Both the position numbers and the translations under genes were made by a program. Positions 1 through 5,972 of a stretch of 6,729 nt of DNA are shown piece by piece. Within the stretch, counting starts at the first letter, position 1. Every line of letters begins with the position of its first letter. The stretch is from an uncultured Clostridiaceae bacterium. Lineage in GTDB: Bacteria > Bacillota > Clostridia > TANB77 > CAG-508. Location of the stretch: the NCBI GenBank assembly GCA_958402495.1, contig CATXTS010000109.1:1-6729 (forward strand), read 5' to 3'. Below the pieces are notes generated by a model. The model saw only the letters and a list, made by a program, of their open reading frames with translations, was not told where the DNA came from and searched no databases.

Positions 1-1109
1 GCTGGGATAAAGAACTAACTGGAATATGGGTAGCAAAATTTGAAGCAGGCTATGCCAGCGGAAATAATTCTGCACCAGTAAAGCCAAGTAGTGTGAGTTA
101 TTCTCAAACTACATCATGGGTAAAAGCTGTAGAAAGAGGACAAAGTAGTGATGGAATCGAAAGTGCGCGTAACTGGCTAGATGGGATTTATGGAAGTAAC
201 AAAACAGCTATCAAATATCCAACCTTTCAACCGGTTACGTATAGTATGAATTATATCAACCATAATGATGCTTATAATATATCCAAGGCGATAACAGAAA
301 GTGGTAACATATATGGATTAACAGAAAGCGCTGATTCTCATTTAATGAAAAATAGTGAATGGGGGGCTGTAGCTTATTTAAGTCAAAGTCAATACGGATT
401 AAATGGAATAGATATTACTGTAAATAATATTAGTTTAAACAGTGGAGGAACTGCAAGAACAAATAGCACAGGAAAGTCAGGAGTAGATAGTGTTTATGCG
501 GTAACTGGTTGTACGATGGCTTCTGCTAGTGAAGGAGAAAATATAAAAACAATGGATAATATTAATGGAACTATAGGAAATGCCGCTAATAATGGTGTAT
601 ATAGCTGGGACCAATTAAATGGATGTAAAGCAAGTTCATCAGGAACAATTTATGGAATTTATGACTTAAGTGGAGGATCCTGGGAAAGAGTAGCTGCTTA
701 CGTAGCCAATGAAAACAGCTACTTAAAAACATGTGGAAGTAGTATAACTTACAAGGAAGGTATACTAAAAACAGTCAGTACAAAATATGAAACAGCATAT
801 GCAGTTGACAATAGTACAGATAATACAAGTATAGAGAATAATGTTGCAAATTTAAATACAGCAAGTAGTAATAACTATAAGAAGAATACGTTAATTTATG
901 GGGAAGGTATTTACGAAACTTCCACGGAAGGAACAGGAAGTACATCATGGTATAGTGATTATTCGTATTCTCCAGGTTTATATGCTCCATTCTCAATTCG
1001 TGGAGGTGCTTTATGGAGTGGTTCTGATGCTGGCTTTTTCTATTTTTCTCGTGATGGTGGAGCTACTAATTGCGGTAGTGGATTCCGTGCGGTATTAATA
1101 GTATCTTAA
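1..1109 (+). CDS. DGR-target-like surface protein with FGE/C-type-lectin-like C-terminal domain, copy 1 (5' partial)
   Basis: The first complete codon is at position 3 and the gene is open to the TAA at 1107-1109, giving 368 visible residues; the start lies left of the window. The ATG/GTG-type starts inside it (for example GTG at 93) are internal, because the protein aligns with copy 2 from the first codon (WDKELTGIWVAKFEAGYASG). Visible landmarks are GIWVAKFEAGY, a YSMNYINHNDA block, SEWGAVAYLSQSQYG, VYAVTGCT, a GIYDLSGGSWER motif and a terminal GFRAVL. The GxYDLSGGxWE...GFRAVL arrangement is typical of formylglycine-generating-enzyme/C-type-lectin-fold proteins, a fold that bacteria often use for DGR variable proteins. 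No catalytic role is implied; ligand binding at the cell surface is the inference. Unlike copy 2 its reading frame is unbroken, and at the matching place it reads AGC GGA with no extra base. The visible part has no signal sequence. Confidence 0.85.
   Translation, partial: WDKELTGIWVAKFEAGYASGNNSAPVKPSSVSYSQTTSWVKAVERGQSSDGIESARNWLDGIYGSNKTAIKYPTFQPVTYSMNYINHNDAYNISKAITESGNIYGLTESADSHLMKNSEWGAVAYLSQSQYGLNGIDITVNNISLNSGGTARTNSTGKSGVDSVYAVTGCTMASASEGENIKTMDNINGTIGNAANNGVYSWDQLNGCKASSSGTIYGIYDLSGGSWERVAAYVANENSYLKTCGSSITYKEGILKTVSTKYETAYAVDNSTDNTSIENNVANLNTASSNNYKKNTLIYGEGIYETSTEGTGSTSWYSDYSYSPGLYAPFSIRGGALWSGSDAGFFYFSRDGGATNCGSGFRAVLIVS
945..1106 (+). other. Hypervariable C-terminal segment of copy 1 (candidate DGR variable region)
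   Basis: These 54 codons align without gaps to 2862-3023 of copy 2, yet only 28 of 54 residues are identical, against 78 of 93 in the upstream TYSMNY...VTGCT block. The variable codons are almost all NNY (AGT, TAT, CGT, GCT, GAT, TGC, GGT), the set reachable from AAY by adenine mutagenesis. Invariant W, G, F and GFRAVLIV positions form the scaffold. Silent differences between copies mean they were not both rewritten recently from one template. Confidence 0.6.
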
Positions 1110-1110
1110 A

Positions 1111-1133
1111 AAATAAAAATTTATAATAAAAAG
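1111..1133 (+). repeat. A+T-rich direct repeat, copy a
   Basis: A 23-base AAATAAAAATTT...ATAATAAAAAG block just after the copy 1 stop recurs at 1249-1271, differing only in T-run and A-run lengths. Both contain TATAAT. It probably reflects duplication of flanking sequence along with the tandem genes; low complexity makes chance similarity possible. Confidence 0.4.
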
Positions 1134-1148
1134 ATAAATTAGATAATT

Positions 1149-1200
1149 AAAGTAAACCCAAATTATTAGACAATAAGGTTGAATAAGGAGGGTTTATTTT
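1149..1200 (+). terminator. Long-loop hairpin followed by U residues, candidate terminator or leader structure after copy 1
   Basis: AAAGTAAACCC (1149-1159) pairs with GGGTTTATTTT (1190-1200), an 11-bp stem with one G-U pair, and the right arm runs into a T tract to 1202. The loop is about 30 bases and contains a smaller TTATT/AATAA hairpin. The right arm takes in the final G residues of a strong AAGGAGGG ribosome-binding sequence (1185-1192). The structure could therefore act as the copy 1 terminator or control translation of the tiny ORF at 1203. Confidence 0.45.
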
Positions 1201-1202
1201 TT

Positions 1203-1265
1203 ATGCAAACTTGTAAACAAACTAGTAGAATTAAAACTAAAAATAATAAAATAAAAATTTTATAA
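1203..1265 (+). CDS. Possible 20-residue peptide between the tandem genes
   Basis: ATG at 1203 opens a 20-codon frame (MQTCKQTSRIKTKNNKIKIL) ending at TAA 1263-1265. It is preceded by an unusually good AAGGAGG at 1185-1191, 11 bases before the start. The product would be basic, with one cysteine and no membrane segment; I recognise no family. The ribosome-binding site is the main support. Against it, the sequence is short and A-rich, and the AAGGAGGG lies in a predicted hairpin. It could be a leader peptide for copy 2 or noise. Confidence 0.25.
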   Translation: MQTCKQTSRIKTKNNKIKIL

Positions 1266-1271
1266 TAAAAG
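1249..1271 (+). repeat. A+T-rich direct repeat, copy b
   Basis: Second copy of the block at 1111-1133. It carries TATAAT at 1261-1266, 27 bases before the copy 2 start, so it may supply a -10 element, but I see no convincing -35 about 17 bases upstream. Confidence 0.35.
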
Positions 1272-1293
1272 AAAAAGAAAAGGAGAAAGAAAC

Positions 1294-3026
1294 ATGAAAG
1301 AAAAAACAAATCAAAAAGGTATCACTTTAATTGCATTGGTCATTACCATTATTGTGTTAATTATATTAGCTGGTGTAGCTATTAGCACATTAGTGGGAGA
1401 AAACGGAATTATTACACAAGCACAAAGAGCAAAAGAAGATACCGATAAAAGTCAAAAAGATGAATTAAGAGACTTAGTTAGTTTAGAACAACAGATTGAT
1501 GAAGCATTAGGTCAAACCTTTATAATAGAAAAAGGTGTTAACAAACCAGTATTAACAACCGGAATGAAAGCAATTAAATTTACAGACCCTAGTGAAAGTG
1601 CCAAAGGAGAAATTAGAGATAGTAGTGTAAATGACGCAGGCTGGTATGATTACAATAGTCAAAAATGGGCAAATGCACAAACTGAAGACGGAAGTATGTG
1701 GGTATGGATACCAAGATATGCTTATAGAGTAAATAATAATCAGACTTTTGATATAAAGTTTTTAATAGGAACAACCGATAATTATTATGATGAAACTGGA
1801 AAGATTCAAACAGCAAAACGTTGTAAAAATGTAGACGAATTAGTAGATACAAAAACAGGATATACGGTACATCCAGCATTTACTAATGAAACTGCTATAG
1901 ACTTTAGAAATGGAGGATGGGATAAAGAATTAACAGGCATCTGGGTAGCTAAATTTGAAGCAGGCTATGCCAGTCGGAAATAATTCTGCTCCTGTGAAAG
2001 CAAGTAGTATTAGTTATTCACAAAGTATAGTTAATGTAAGAGCAATAGAAGCAGGAACAGATAGTGACTCTACTCAAGTAGCGCGTAATTGGTTAGATGG
2101 AATTTATGGAAGTACCAAAACAACTATTAAATATCCAACTTTCCAACCAATCACCTATAGTATGAATTACATTAACCATAATGATGCTTTTAACATAGCC
2201 AAAGCCATGACAGAACAAGGAAATATTTATGGATTAACAGAAGCAACAGATTCTCATTTAATAAAAAATAGCGAATGGGGAGCCGTAACATATTTAAGTC
2301 AAAGTAAGTATGGTTTAAATGGAATTGATATCACGGTCAATAATATTAATTTAAACAGTGGAGGAACAAAAAGAACCAATTTAGCAGGAAGAACAGGAGT
2401 TGATAGTGTATATGCAGTAACTGGTTGTACAACAACTTCTACTAGTGATAAAGAAACAATCAAGACAATAGCAGATATTAATGGAACTATAGGAAATACA
2501 GCTAATAATGGTGTTTATACATGGAACCAAAAAAACGGATGTAAAGCAAGTAGCACAGGGACTATATATGGAATTTATGATTTAAGCGGGGGTATAAATG
2601 AAAGAACTAGCCGGCTATGTAGCCAACGGAAGTAGTAATCTAAAAAAATATGGAGCAAGTATTGCTTATGAAGGGTCTACATTAAGGATGACAAGTACAA
2701 AGTATACCACAATCTATCCGTTTAATAGTAGTGTAGATAACATAGGAATAACCGAGAATAGTACAAATTTGAATATAGCTAGTGCTAATAATTATAAGGA
2801 AAATAAGCTGATTTATGGAGATGGTATTCGAGAAACATCTACAGAGGGAACAGAAAGCACATCTTGGTATGGTGATTTTTCGCGTTATTCAGGTTTATAT
2901 ACGCCATTTTTGCTTTGCAGTGGTGGTTTCTGGGGAGGTTCTTCTTCTGGACTTTTTTCTTTTAGTCGTGCAGATGGTAATAGTGGTTTTAATAATGGGT
3001 TTCGAGCAGTACTAATTGTCTATTAA
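1294..3026 (+). CDS. Prepilin-like, DGR-target-like surface protein, copy 2 (full length if two +1 shifts are read through)
   Basis: ATG 1294 follows AGGAG (1281-1285) by 8 bases. Skipping one C at 1975 and one at 2612 gives a continuous 576-residue protein collinear with copy 1. Residues 1-9 are a basic leader ending in QKG, then a hydrophobic helix (ITLIALVIT..., about 10-32). This is a prepilin-peptidase-type N-terminus with Ala rather than the usual Glu at mature position 5, so export and membrane or pilus-like anchoring are likely. A charged stretch (about 45-75) follows. MWVWIPRYAYRV (135-146) and GIWVAKFEAGY (215-225) begin the FGE/C-type-lectin-like domain, which ends in GFRAVLIVY. 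Residues 523-576 are hypervariable against copy 1. Without frameshifting, translation stops at TAA 1981-1983 after 229 residues, just inside the lectin-like domain. It could instead be a pseudogene; the shared CGG context at both breaks argues against simple decay. Confidence 0.8.
1972..1978 (+). other. Candidate +1 frameshift site 1: AGT-C-GGA (zero-frame codon CGG)
   Basis: The zero frame reads GCC AGT CGG AAA TAA, stopping at once. Copy 1 reads GCC AGC GGA AAT AAT at the same place. Dropping C1975 restores Ser227-Gly228-Asn-Asn and alignment over the following 200 residues. No Shine-Dalgarno-like stimulator or stop codon sits at the slip point, so this is not the prfB type. Confidence 0.7.
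2609..2615 (+). other. Candidate +1 frameshift site 2: AGC-C-GGC (zero-frame codon CGG)
   Basis: The zero frame reads AGA ACT AGC CGG CTA and ends at TAG 2633-2635. Between the TTA of DLSGG and the GCC of YVA, copy 2 has 43 bases where copy 1 has 42. Skipping one C of 2611-2612 gives GGINERTSGYVANG beside GGSWERVAAYVAN in copy 1. An extra base elsewhere in about 2596-2612 would also restore the frame, but the CC-GG position matches the other two sites. Confidence 0.6.
2862..3023 (+). other. Hypervariable C-terminal segment of copy 2 (candidate DGR variable region)
   Basis: Gap-free counterpart of 945-1106. Changed codons include GGT, TTT, CGT, TAT, CTT, TGC, AGT, TCT and AAT, again nearly all NNY. 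It ends in AAT AAT GGG TTT CGA (NNGFR); a run of AAY codons before GFR is what a DGR template typically encodes. The 3' ends of the two copies differ at silent sites, so each would need its own template or only one is a live target. Confidence 0.6.
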
Positions 3027-3144
3027 CCCAGTATAAGAAAAATATATGAATATAGCAGACACAGATTGTGAATATGAGAAATATACTACATTAGAGTAAG
3101 GTCATGGAAAGATAAAAAAGGCACAAATAAGATGACAAAAATAA

Positions 3145-3324
3145 GTAGTAAGAAATAAAAATTTTCAAATATATCTAAATGTATTAAGAAAATATATAGA
3201 AAATCATGAAATAAAAAGGAAAGCACTTAGTGCAAACATGCGAAAATACATGATGAATGAAGAATACTTAGAAAATGTATCAAAATATTACGGATTACTA
3301 TATTCAATTATAAGAATATGGTAA
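3145..3324 (+). pseudogene. Short unrecognised ORF or gene remnant after the tandem genes
   Basis: After a TAA at 3142-3144 the frame is open for 59 codons to TAA 3322-3324. The only ATG codons are internal: 3238 gives 28 residues beginning MRKYMMNEEYLENV. The nearest AAAGG is 15 or more bases upstream, with a small GCACTTAGTGC inverted repeat (3223-3233) between. The translation is basic and helical, with RKYIENHEI and RKYMMNEEY looking like a weak internal repeat, and ends KYYGLLYSIIRIW. I do not recognise it. It may be the 3' end of a decayed gene. A weak resemblance to the C-terminal tail of DGR reverse transcriptases is only an impression. Confidence 0.25.
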
Positions 3325-3328
3325 TCTG
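3291..3328 (+). terminator. Terminator-like hairpin closing the surface-protein region
   Basis: CGGATTACTATATTC (3291-3305) pairs with GAATATGGTAATCTG (3314-3328): 15 bp including two G-U pairs, with an 8-base loop AATTATAA. It is followed by AATATTTTTG, a modest U tract. The right arm overlaps the stop of the short ORF. The stem is A+T-rich, so strength is uncertain, but placement between the surface genes and the dinB promoter suits a terminator. Confidence 0.5.
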
Positions 3329-3377
3329 AATATTTTTGTGATATGACTAAATTTCTATGAAAAAATAAGAATGAATA

Positions 3378-3406
3378 TTGACATGAATAAACATATGTTC
3401 TATAAT
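3378..3406 (+). promoter_or_regulatory. Consensus SigA promoter of dinB
   Basis: TTGACA (3378-3383), a 17-base spacer and TATAAT (3401-3406) match the vegetative sigma consensus at every position. Transcription would start near 3413, only about 11 bases before the chosen dinB ATG, so the mRNA leader is very short. Such a strong promoter is usually held in check by a repressor, consistent with the LexA-like box inside the spacer. Confidence 0.88.
3389..3400 (+). promoter_or_regulatory. LexA (DinR) SOS box
   Basis: AAACATATGTTC matches the Gram-positive LexA core GAAC-N4-GTTC in all but the first base and contains the perfect palindrome AACATATGTT. It fills the last part of the spacer up to the -10, where LexA binding would block RNA polymerase. 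The downstream gene is a known SOS polymerase family, which supports the call. Confidence 0.82.
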
Positions 3407-3423
3407 GAGAATGGGTGTTGTAT

Positions 3424-4629
3424 ATGGAAAGACAAATCTTACATGTAGATGTTAATAATGCATTTCTATCATGGACCGCAGTAGACAGATTAAAAAAAGG
3501 AGAAACATTAGATATTAGAACCATTCCTGCTATTATAGGAGGAGATGAAGCACAACGAAAAGGCATTGTCTTAGCAAAAAGTCCCATTGCCAAACAATTT
3601 GGAATACAAACGGGAGAGCCAATCTATTTTGCTAGAAAAAAATGTCCTGCTATTTGTGTGTTTCAAAGTGATTTTTCCGTTTACCATCAATATTCCAACA
3701 ATCTATATGAACTATTATTAGAATACACAGATAAAATAGAACGATTTTCTATAGATGAGTGCTTTTTAGATATGACAACATATATACCAAAAGGTAGAAC
3801 CTTATTAGAAATAGCTTATGAAATCAATCATAGAGTAAAAGAAGAATTGGGATTTACAGTTAATGTGGGGGTAGCACATAATAAATTATTGGCTAAAATG
3901 GCTTCTGATTTTGAAAAACCAAATAAAGTACATACGCTTTGGGAAGAACAAATACCACAAAAAATGTGGACCTTGCCAGTTTCAGAACTATTTATGGTAG
4001 GAAAAAAGAGTCTTCCAAAACTACAAAAAATGGGGATAAAAACCATAGGGGATTTAGCTAAAAAAGATAAAAACAGTTTAATAAAAACTTTTGGAAAATT
4101 TGGTAAAATGATAAGCGAATATGCAAATGGCATAGATGAGACACCTGTTAACTACGAACCAGAAAAACCAAAATGCATTGGAAACTCTGTAACATTACCT
4201 TATGACTATGCTGACAAACAGCAATTGGAAACGATGTTATTAACCATTGTAGAACAAGTAGCATTTCGCCTAAGAAACCATCATTTATTAGCACAAGTCG
4301 TCAATGTACAATTAAAAACAAATGAATTTAAAGTATATTCCCATCAAAGAAAATTAGATATGCCCACAGACAGCACAAAAATCATTCAGCAGGAAGCTAA
4401 AAAATTATTAGAAGAATTATATAAAGGGATACCGATTAGACTCATTGGTGTGAGAGTGGACCAATTAAGTGATGGAGAAGCAATGCAATTATCTTTATTC
4501 CAAGAAAATATAAAAGAAAAAAAACAAAAACAATTAGATAAAGTAGTCGATAACTTAAAAGAAAAATATGGCTATGAGAAGATAACCAGAGCGAGTCACT
4601 TAAAACAGAATATAAAATGGAAAGAGTAA
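3424..4629 (+). CDS. dinB: DNA polymerase IV (Y-family translesion polymerase)
   Basis: Distributive, proofreading-free polymerase that copies past damaged bases. I chose ATG 3424 (401 residues) because the family starts a few residues before the catalytic HVDxxxAF; GTG 3415 and TTG 3418 are in frame but lie almost on the predicted transcript start. GGGTG at 3413-3417 is a weak ribosome-binding match. Motifs from the ATG: HVDVNNAF with catalytic Asp9 and probable steric-gate Phe14; SIDECFLD with metal-binding Asp111 and Glu112; a helix-hairpin-helix-like MGIKTIGDLAK (about 203-213); a little-finger domain from about 240; and QLSLF (355-359), a canonical beta-clamp-binding motif. KEKYGYEKITRASHL ends the protein as in clostridial homologues. 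The length is normal and all catalytic residues are present. It is probably transcribed alone under LexA control. Confidence 0.95.
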   Translation: MERQILHVDVNNAFLSWTAVDRLKKGETLDIRTIPAIIGGDEAQRKGIVLAKSPIAKQFGIQTGEPIYFARKKCPAICVFQSDFSVYHQYSNNLYELLLEYTDKIERFSIDECFLDMTTYIPKGRTLLEIAYEINHRVKEELGFTVNVGVAHNKLLAKMASDFEKPNKVHTLWEEQIPQKMWTLPVSELFMVGKKSLPKLQKMGIKTIGDLAKKDKNSLIKTFGKFGKMISEYANGIDETPVNYEPEKPKCIGNSVTLPYDYADKQQLETMLLTIVEQVAFRLRNHHLLAQVVNVQLKTNEFKVYSHQRKLDMPTDSTKIIQQEAKKLLEELYKGIPIRLIGVRVDQLSDGEAMQLSLFQENIKEKKQKQLDKVVDNLKEKYGYEKITRASHLKQNIKWKE

Positions 4630-4676
4630 TCTAAATTAAGTAGAACAAAATCTAGTAAAAAGACATATACTATAAT

Positions 4677-4698
4677 ATAACATTCTAAAAGATGTTAT
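4677..4698 (+). other. Small perfect inverted repeat downstream of dinB
   Basis: ATAACAT (4677-4683) and ATGTTAT (4692-4698) form a 7-bp A+T-rich hairpin with an 8-base loop, directly after a TATAAT (4671-4676). No T tract follows, so it is not a terminator. It could be an operator or a chance palindrome. Confidence 0.3.
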
Positions 4699-4873
4699 GG
4701 AGGTGGAGGATATACTAGAAAAAGAGAAATGAAACGTTGCCACAAGACTAGATAAGTTAAAAAGAACAAAAGATATCCAAAATAAGTATATGTATTCTTT
4801 TAATACTAGAACATCAAGAGAACTTGTTGGGATACAAGCCAATTTGGTTATCTTATTAGAACTATCATATTGA
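4697..4873 (+). pseudogene. Small ORF interrupted by an in-frame TGA
   Basis: From ATG 4697 the frame reads MEVEDILEKEK, a TGA at 4730-4732, then 46 more open codons to TGA 4871-4873 (beginning NVATRLDKLKRTK, ending LVILLELSY). Without the first TGA it would be a 57-residue, charged, mostly helical protein. I recognise no family. The segment after the TGA looks protein-like but has no good start, and the strong GGAGGTGGAGG (4699-4709) lies inside the ORF rather than before it. It is best read as a decayed small gene, or chance. There is no CGG in it, so it is not another example of the frameshift seen elsewhere. Confidence 0.25.
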
Positions 4874-4900
4874 TTTGCCACAAGAAACCTTAAGTTACTA

Positions 4901-4935
4901 GAAAAAAGAAACTTGGAAGACAATCTCTTCCAAGT
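4901..4935 (-). terminator. Strong hairpin oriented as a leftward (minus-strand) terminator
   Basis: ACTTGGAAGA (4911-4920) and TCTTCCAAGT (4926-4935) form a perfect 10-bp stem with a 5-base loop. Read on the minus strand it is followed at once by TTCTTTTTTC (complement of 4901-4910), the standard intrinsic-terminator layout. On the plus strand the T run (4958-4964) comes 22 bases after the stem, too late for a normal terminator. No minus-strand gene is evident to its right, so its client is unclear; weak bidirectional use to end dinB transcription is possible. Confidence 0.55.
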
Positions 4936-4993
4936 ATACATAGCATAAAAGCCTTTATTTTTTTAAAGAAAAGGACAAGTTTTAAAAAAACTA

Positions 4994-5022
4994 TTGTCAA
5001 AGAAAATAAAAATCTATATAAT
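4994..5022 (+). promoter_or_regulatory. SigA promoter of folD
   Basis: TTGTCA (4994-4999), a 17-base spacer and TATAAT (5017-5022) give a near-consensus vegetative promoter. Initiation near 5029 would leave a leader of about 20 bases containing the AAGAAGG ribosome binding site. No operator is visible, which fits a housekeeping gene. Confidence 0.82.
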
Positions 5023-5049
5023 GAAGAAAAAGAAAAGAAGGAATAAAAA

Positions 5050-5898
5050 ATGACAGTGATAATAGATGGAAAACAATTAGCAAAACAAATCAGAGTAGGA
5101 ATTAAAGAAGAAGTAGAAAACTTAAAACAAAAAGGAATCTTTCCTAAACTAGCAGTTGTGATGGTAGGAGAAGATAAAGCTTCTAAAGTATATGTAAAAA
5201 ACAAAAGCAAGGCTTGTAATGAAGTAGGCATTCATTATGAAGAAATATTATTGCCAACAGATACTACAAAAGAAACGTTATTACAAACCATAGAGGAATT
5301 AAACCAAAGAAGAGACATTCATGGTATCTTATTACAAAGCCCAATTCCAGCACATTTAGATATCTATGAAGCTTTTGAAACCATTGACTTTAGAAAAGAT
5401 GTGGATGGATTTCATCCTATTAATATTGGTAGACTTACCTTAAATAGACAAACCTTTATATCCTGTACACCACATGGCATTATGAAAATGTTAGAAGCTT
5501 ATCAAATTCCTTTAAAAGGAGCTAATGCAGTTATCCTAGGAAGAAGTAATATTGTAGGAAAACCATTAGCACAATGTTTATTAAACCAAGATGCAACAGT
5601 TACCATTTGTCATTCTAAGACAAAACATATAGAAGAAATAACTAAAGAAGCAGACATTGTGATTGTTGCCATCGGAAAACCAAACTTTTTAACAGAAGAT
5701 ATGATTAAACCAGGGGCGGTAGTCATAGATGTAGGGATTAACCGATTAGAAAATGGTTTGGTGGGAGATGTAGATTTTGAAAAAGTGAGCCGAAAGGCAG
5801 GTTATATTACGCCAGTACCAGGTGGGGTAGGACCAATGACCATCGCGATGCTTTTACAAAATGTAGTGATTGCAGCAAAATATTTAGAGGATAAATAA
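5050..5898 (+). CDS. folD: Bifunctional methylenetetrahydrofolate dehydrogenase / methenyltetrahydrofolate cyclohydrolase
   Basis: Interconverts 5,10-methylene-, 5,10-methenyl- and 10-formyl-tetrahydrofolate with NAD(P), supplying one-carbon units for purine and formyl-methionine synthesis in the cytoplasm. At 282 residues it has normal family length. Visible motifs: YVKNK (48-52), with Tyr48 and catalytic Lys52; GILLQSPIP (92-100), the folate-site loop, with Ser where Leu is commonest; KDVDGFHP (116-123); TPHGIMKMLE (140-149); the Rossmann nucleotide-binding GRSNIVGKP (164-172); GAVVIDVGINR (222-232); and the C-terminal signature PVPGGVGPMTIAMLLQN (255-271). AAGAAGG upstream of ATG 5050 supports the start. 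It has its own promoter and terminator, so it is probably monocistronic. The frame is intact, with no in-frame CGG. Confidence 0.97.
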   Translation: MTVIIDGKQLAKQIRVGIKEEVENLKQKGIFPKLAVVMVGEDKASKVYVKNKSKACNEVGIHYEEILLPTDTTKETLLQTIEELNQRRDIHGILLQSPIPAHLDIYEAFETIDFRKDVDGFHPINIGRLTLNRQTFISCTPHGIMKMLEAYQIPLKGANAVILGRSNIVGKPLAQCLLNQDATVTICHSKTKHIEEITKEADIVIVAIGKPNFLTEDMIKPGAVVIDVGINRLENGLVGDVDFEKVSRKAGYITPVPGGVGPMTIAMLLQNVVIAAKYLEDK

Positions 5899-5903
5899 AA
5901 AAT

Positions 5904-5934
5904 AAGAGGGGGCATATACCCCTTCTTTTTTCTT
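5904..5934 (+). terminator. Intrinsic terminator of folD
   Basis: AAGAGGGGG (5904-5912) pairs with CCCCTTCTT (5919-5927), 9 bp with one G-U pair, around the loop CATATA. It runs directly into TTTTCTT. It starts six bases after the folD stop and is the best terminator in the window. Confidence 0.93.
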
Positions 5935-5972
5935 ATAAAAGGAGGGATAAAAGAAAAGGAGAAGAGAAAATA

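Noticed and set aside
775..996. Minus-strand open frame inside copy 1
   Set aside because: Antisense shadow of a well-conserved coding region; low-complexity Tyr/Leu-rich translation with no ribosome binding site. The minus frames at 1613-1879, 3828-4133, 4890-5231 and 5802-5984 were dropped for the same reasons.
898..1098. Plus-strand alternative frames over both hypervariable segments (898-1098 and 2815-3015)
   Set aside because: Both copies show an open +1 frame here, but it follows from the shared NNY-rich codon pattern of the main frame; no start signals and no recognisable product.
1950..1975. prfB-like stimulatory elements at the frame breaks
   Set aside because: No Shine-Dalgarno-like sequence three to six bases upstream, no stop codon at the slip point and no clear pseudoknot downstream at any of the three sites, so a classical programmed +1 signal is not supported.
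1955..2635. Separate genes starting at ATG 1955 or ATG 2598
   Set aside because: These ATGs lack ribosome binding sites and lie within sequence that aligns continuously with the interior of copy 1; they are fragments of one frameshifted gene.
3027..3414. DGR template repeat downstream of copy 2
   Set aside because: Scanned for an adenine-rich match to the variable segment (a GGTTTATAT...CCATTT core or a GGGTTTCGAGC end) and found none here or in 4630-5049.
3415..3423. GTG 3415 or TTG 3418 as the dinB start
   Set aside because: They lie two to five bases from the predicted transcript start, and the added residues (MLY) are not part of the family's N-terminus; ATG 3424 is the better choice, though not proven.
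4636..4941. Minus-strand 101-residue open frame in the dinB-folD gap
   Set aside because: Starts inside the hairpin region, has no ribosome binding site, and its Ser/Phe-rich translation resembles antisense of A-rich DNA. It would also read leftward with its start just beyond the terminator-like hairpin, which does not fit a gene-terminator order.
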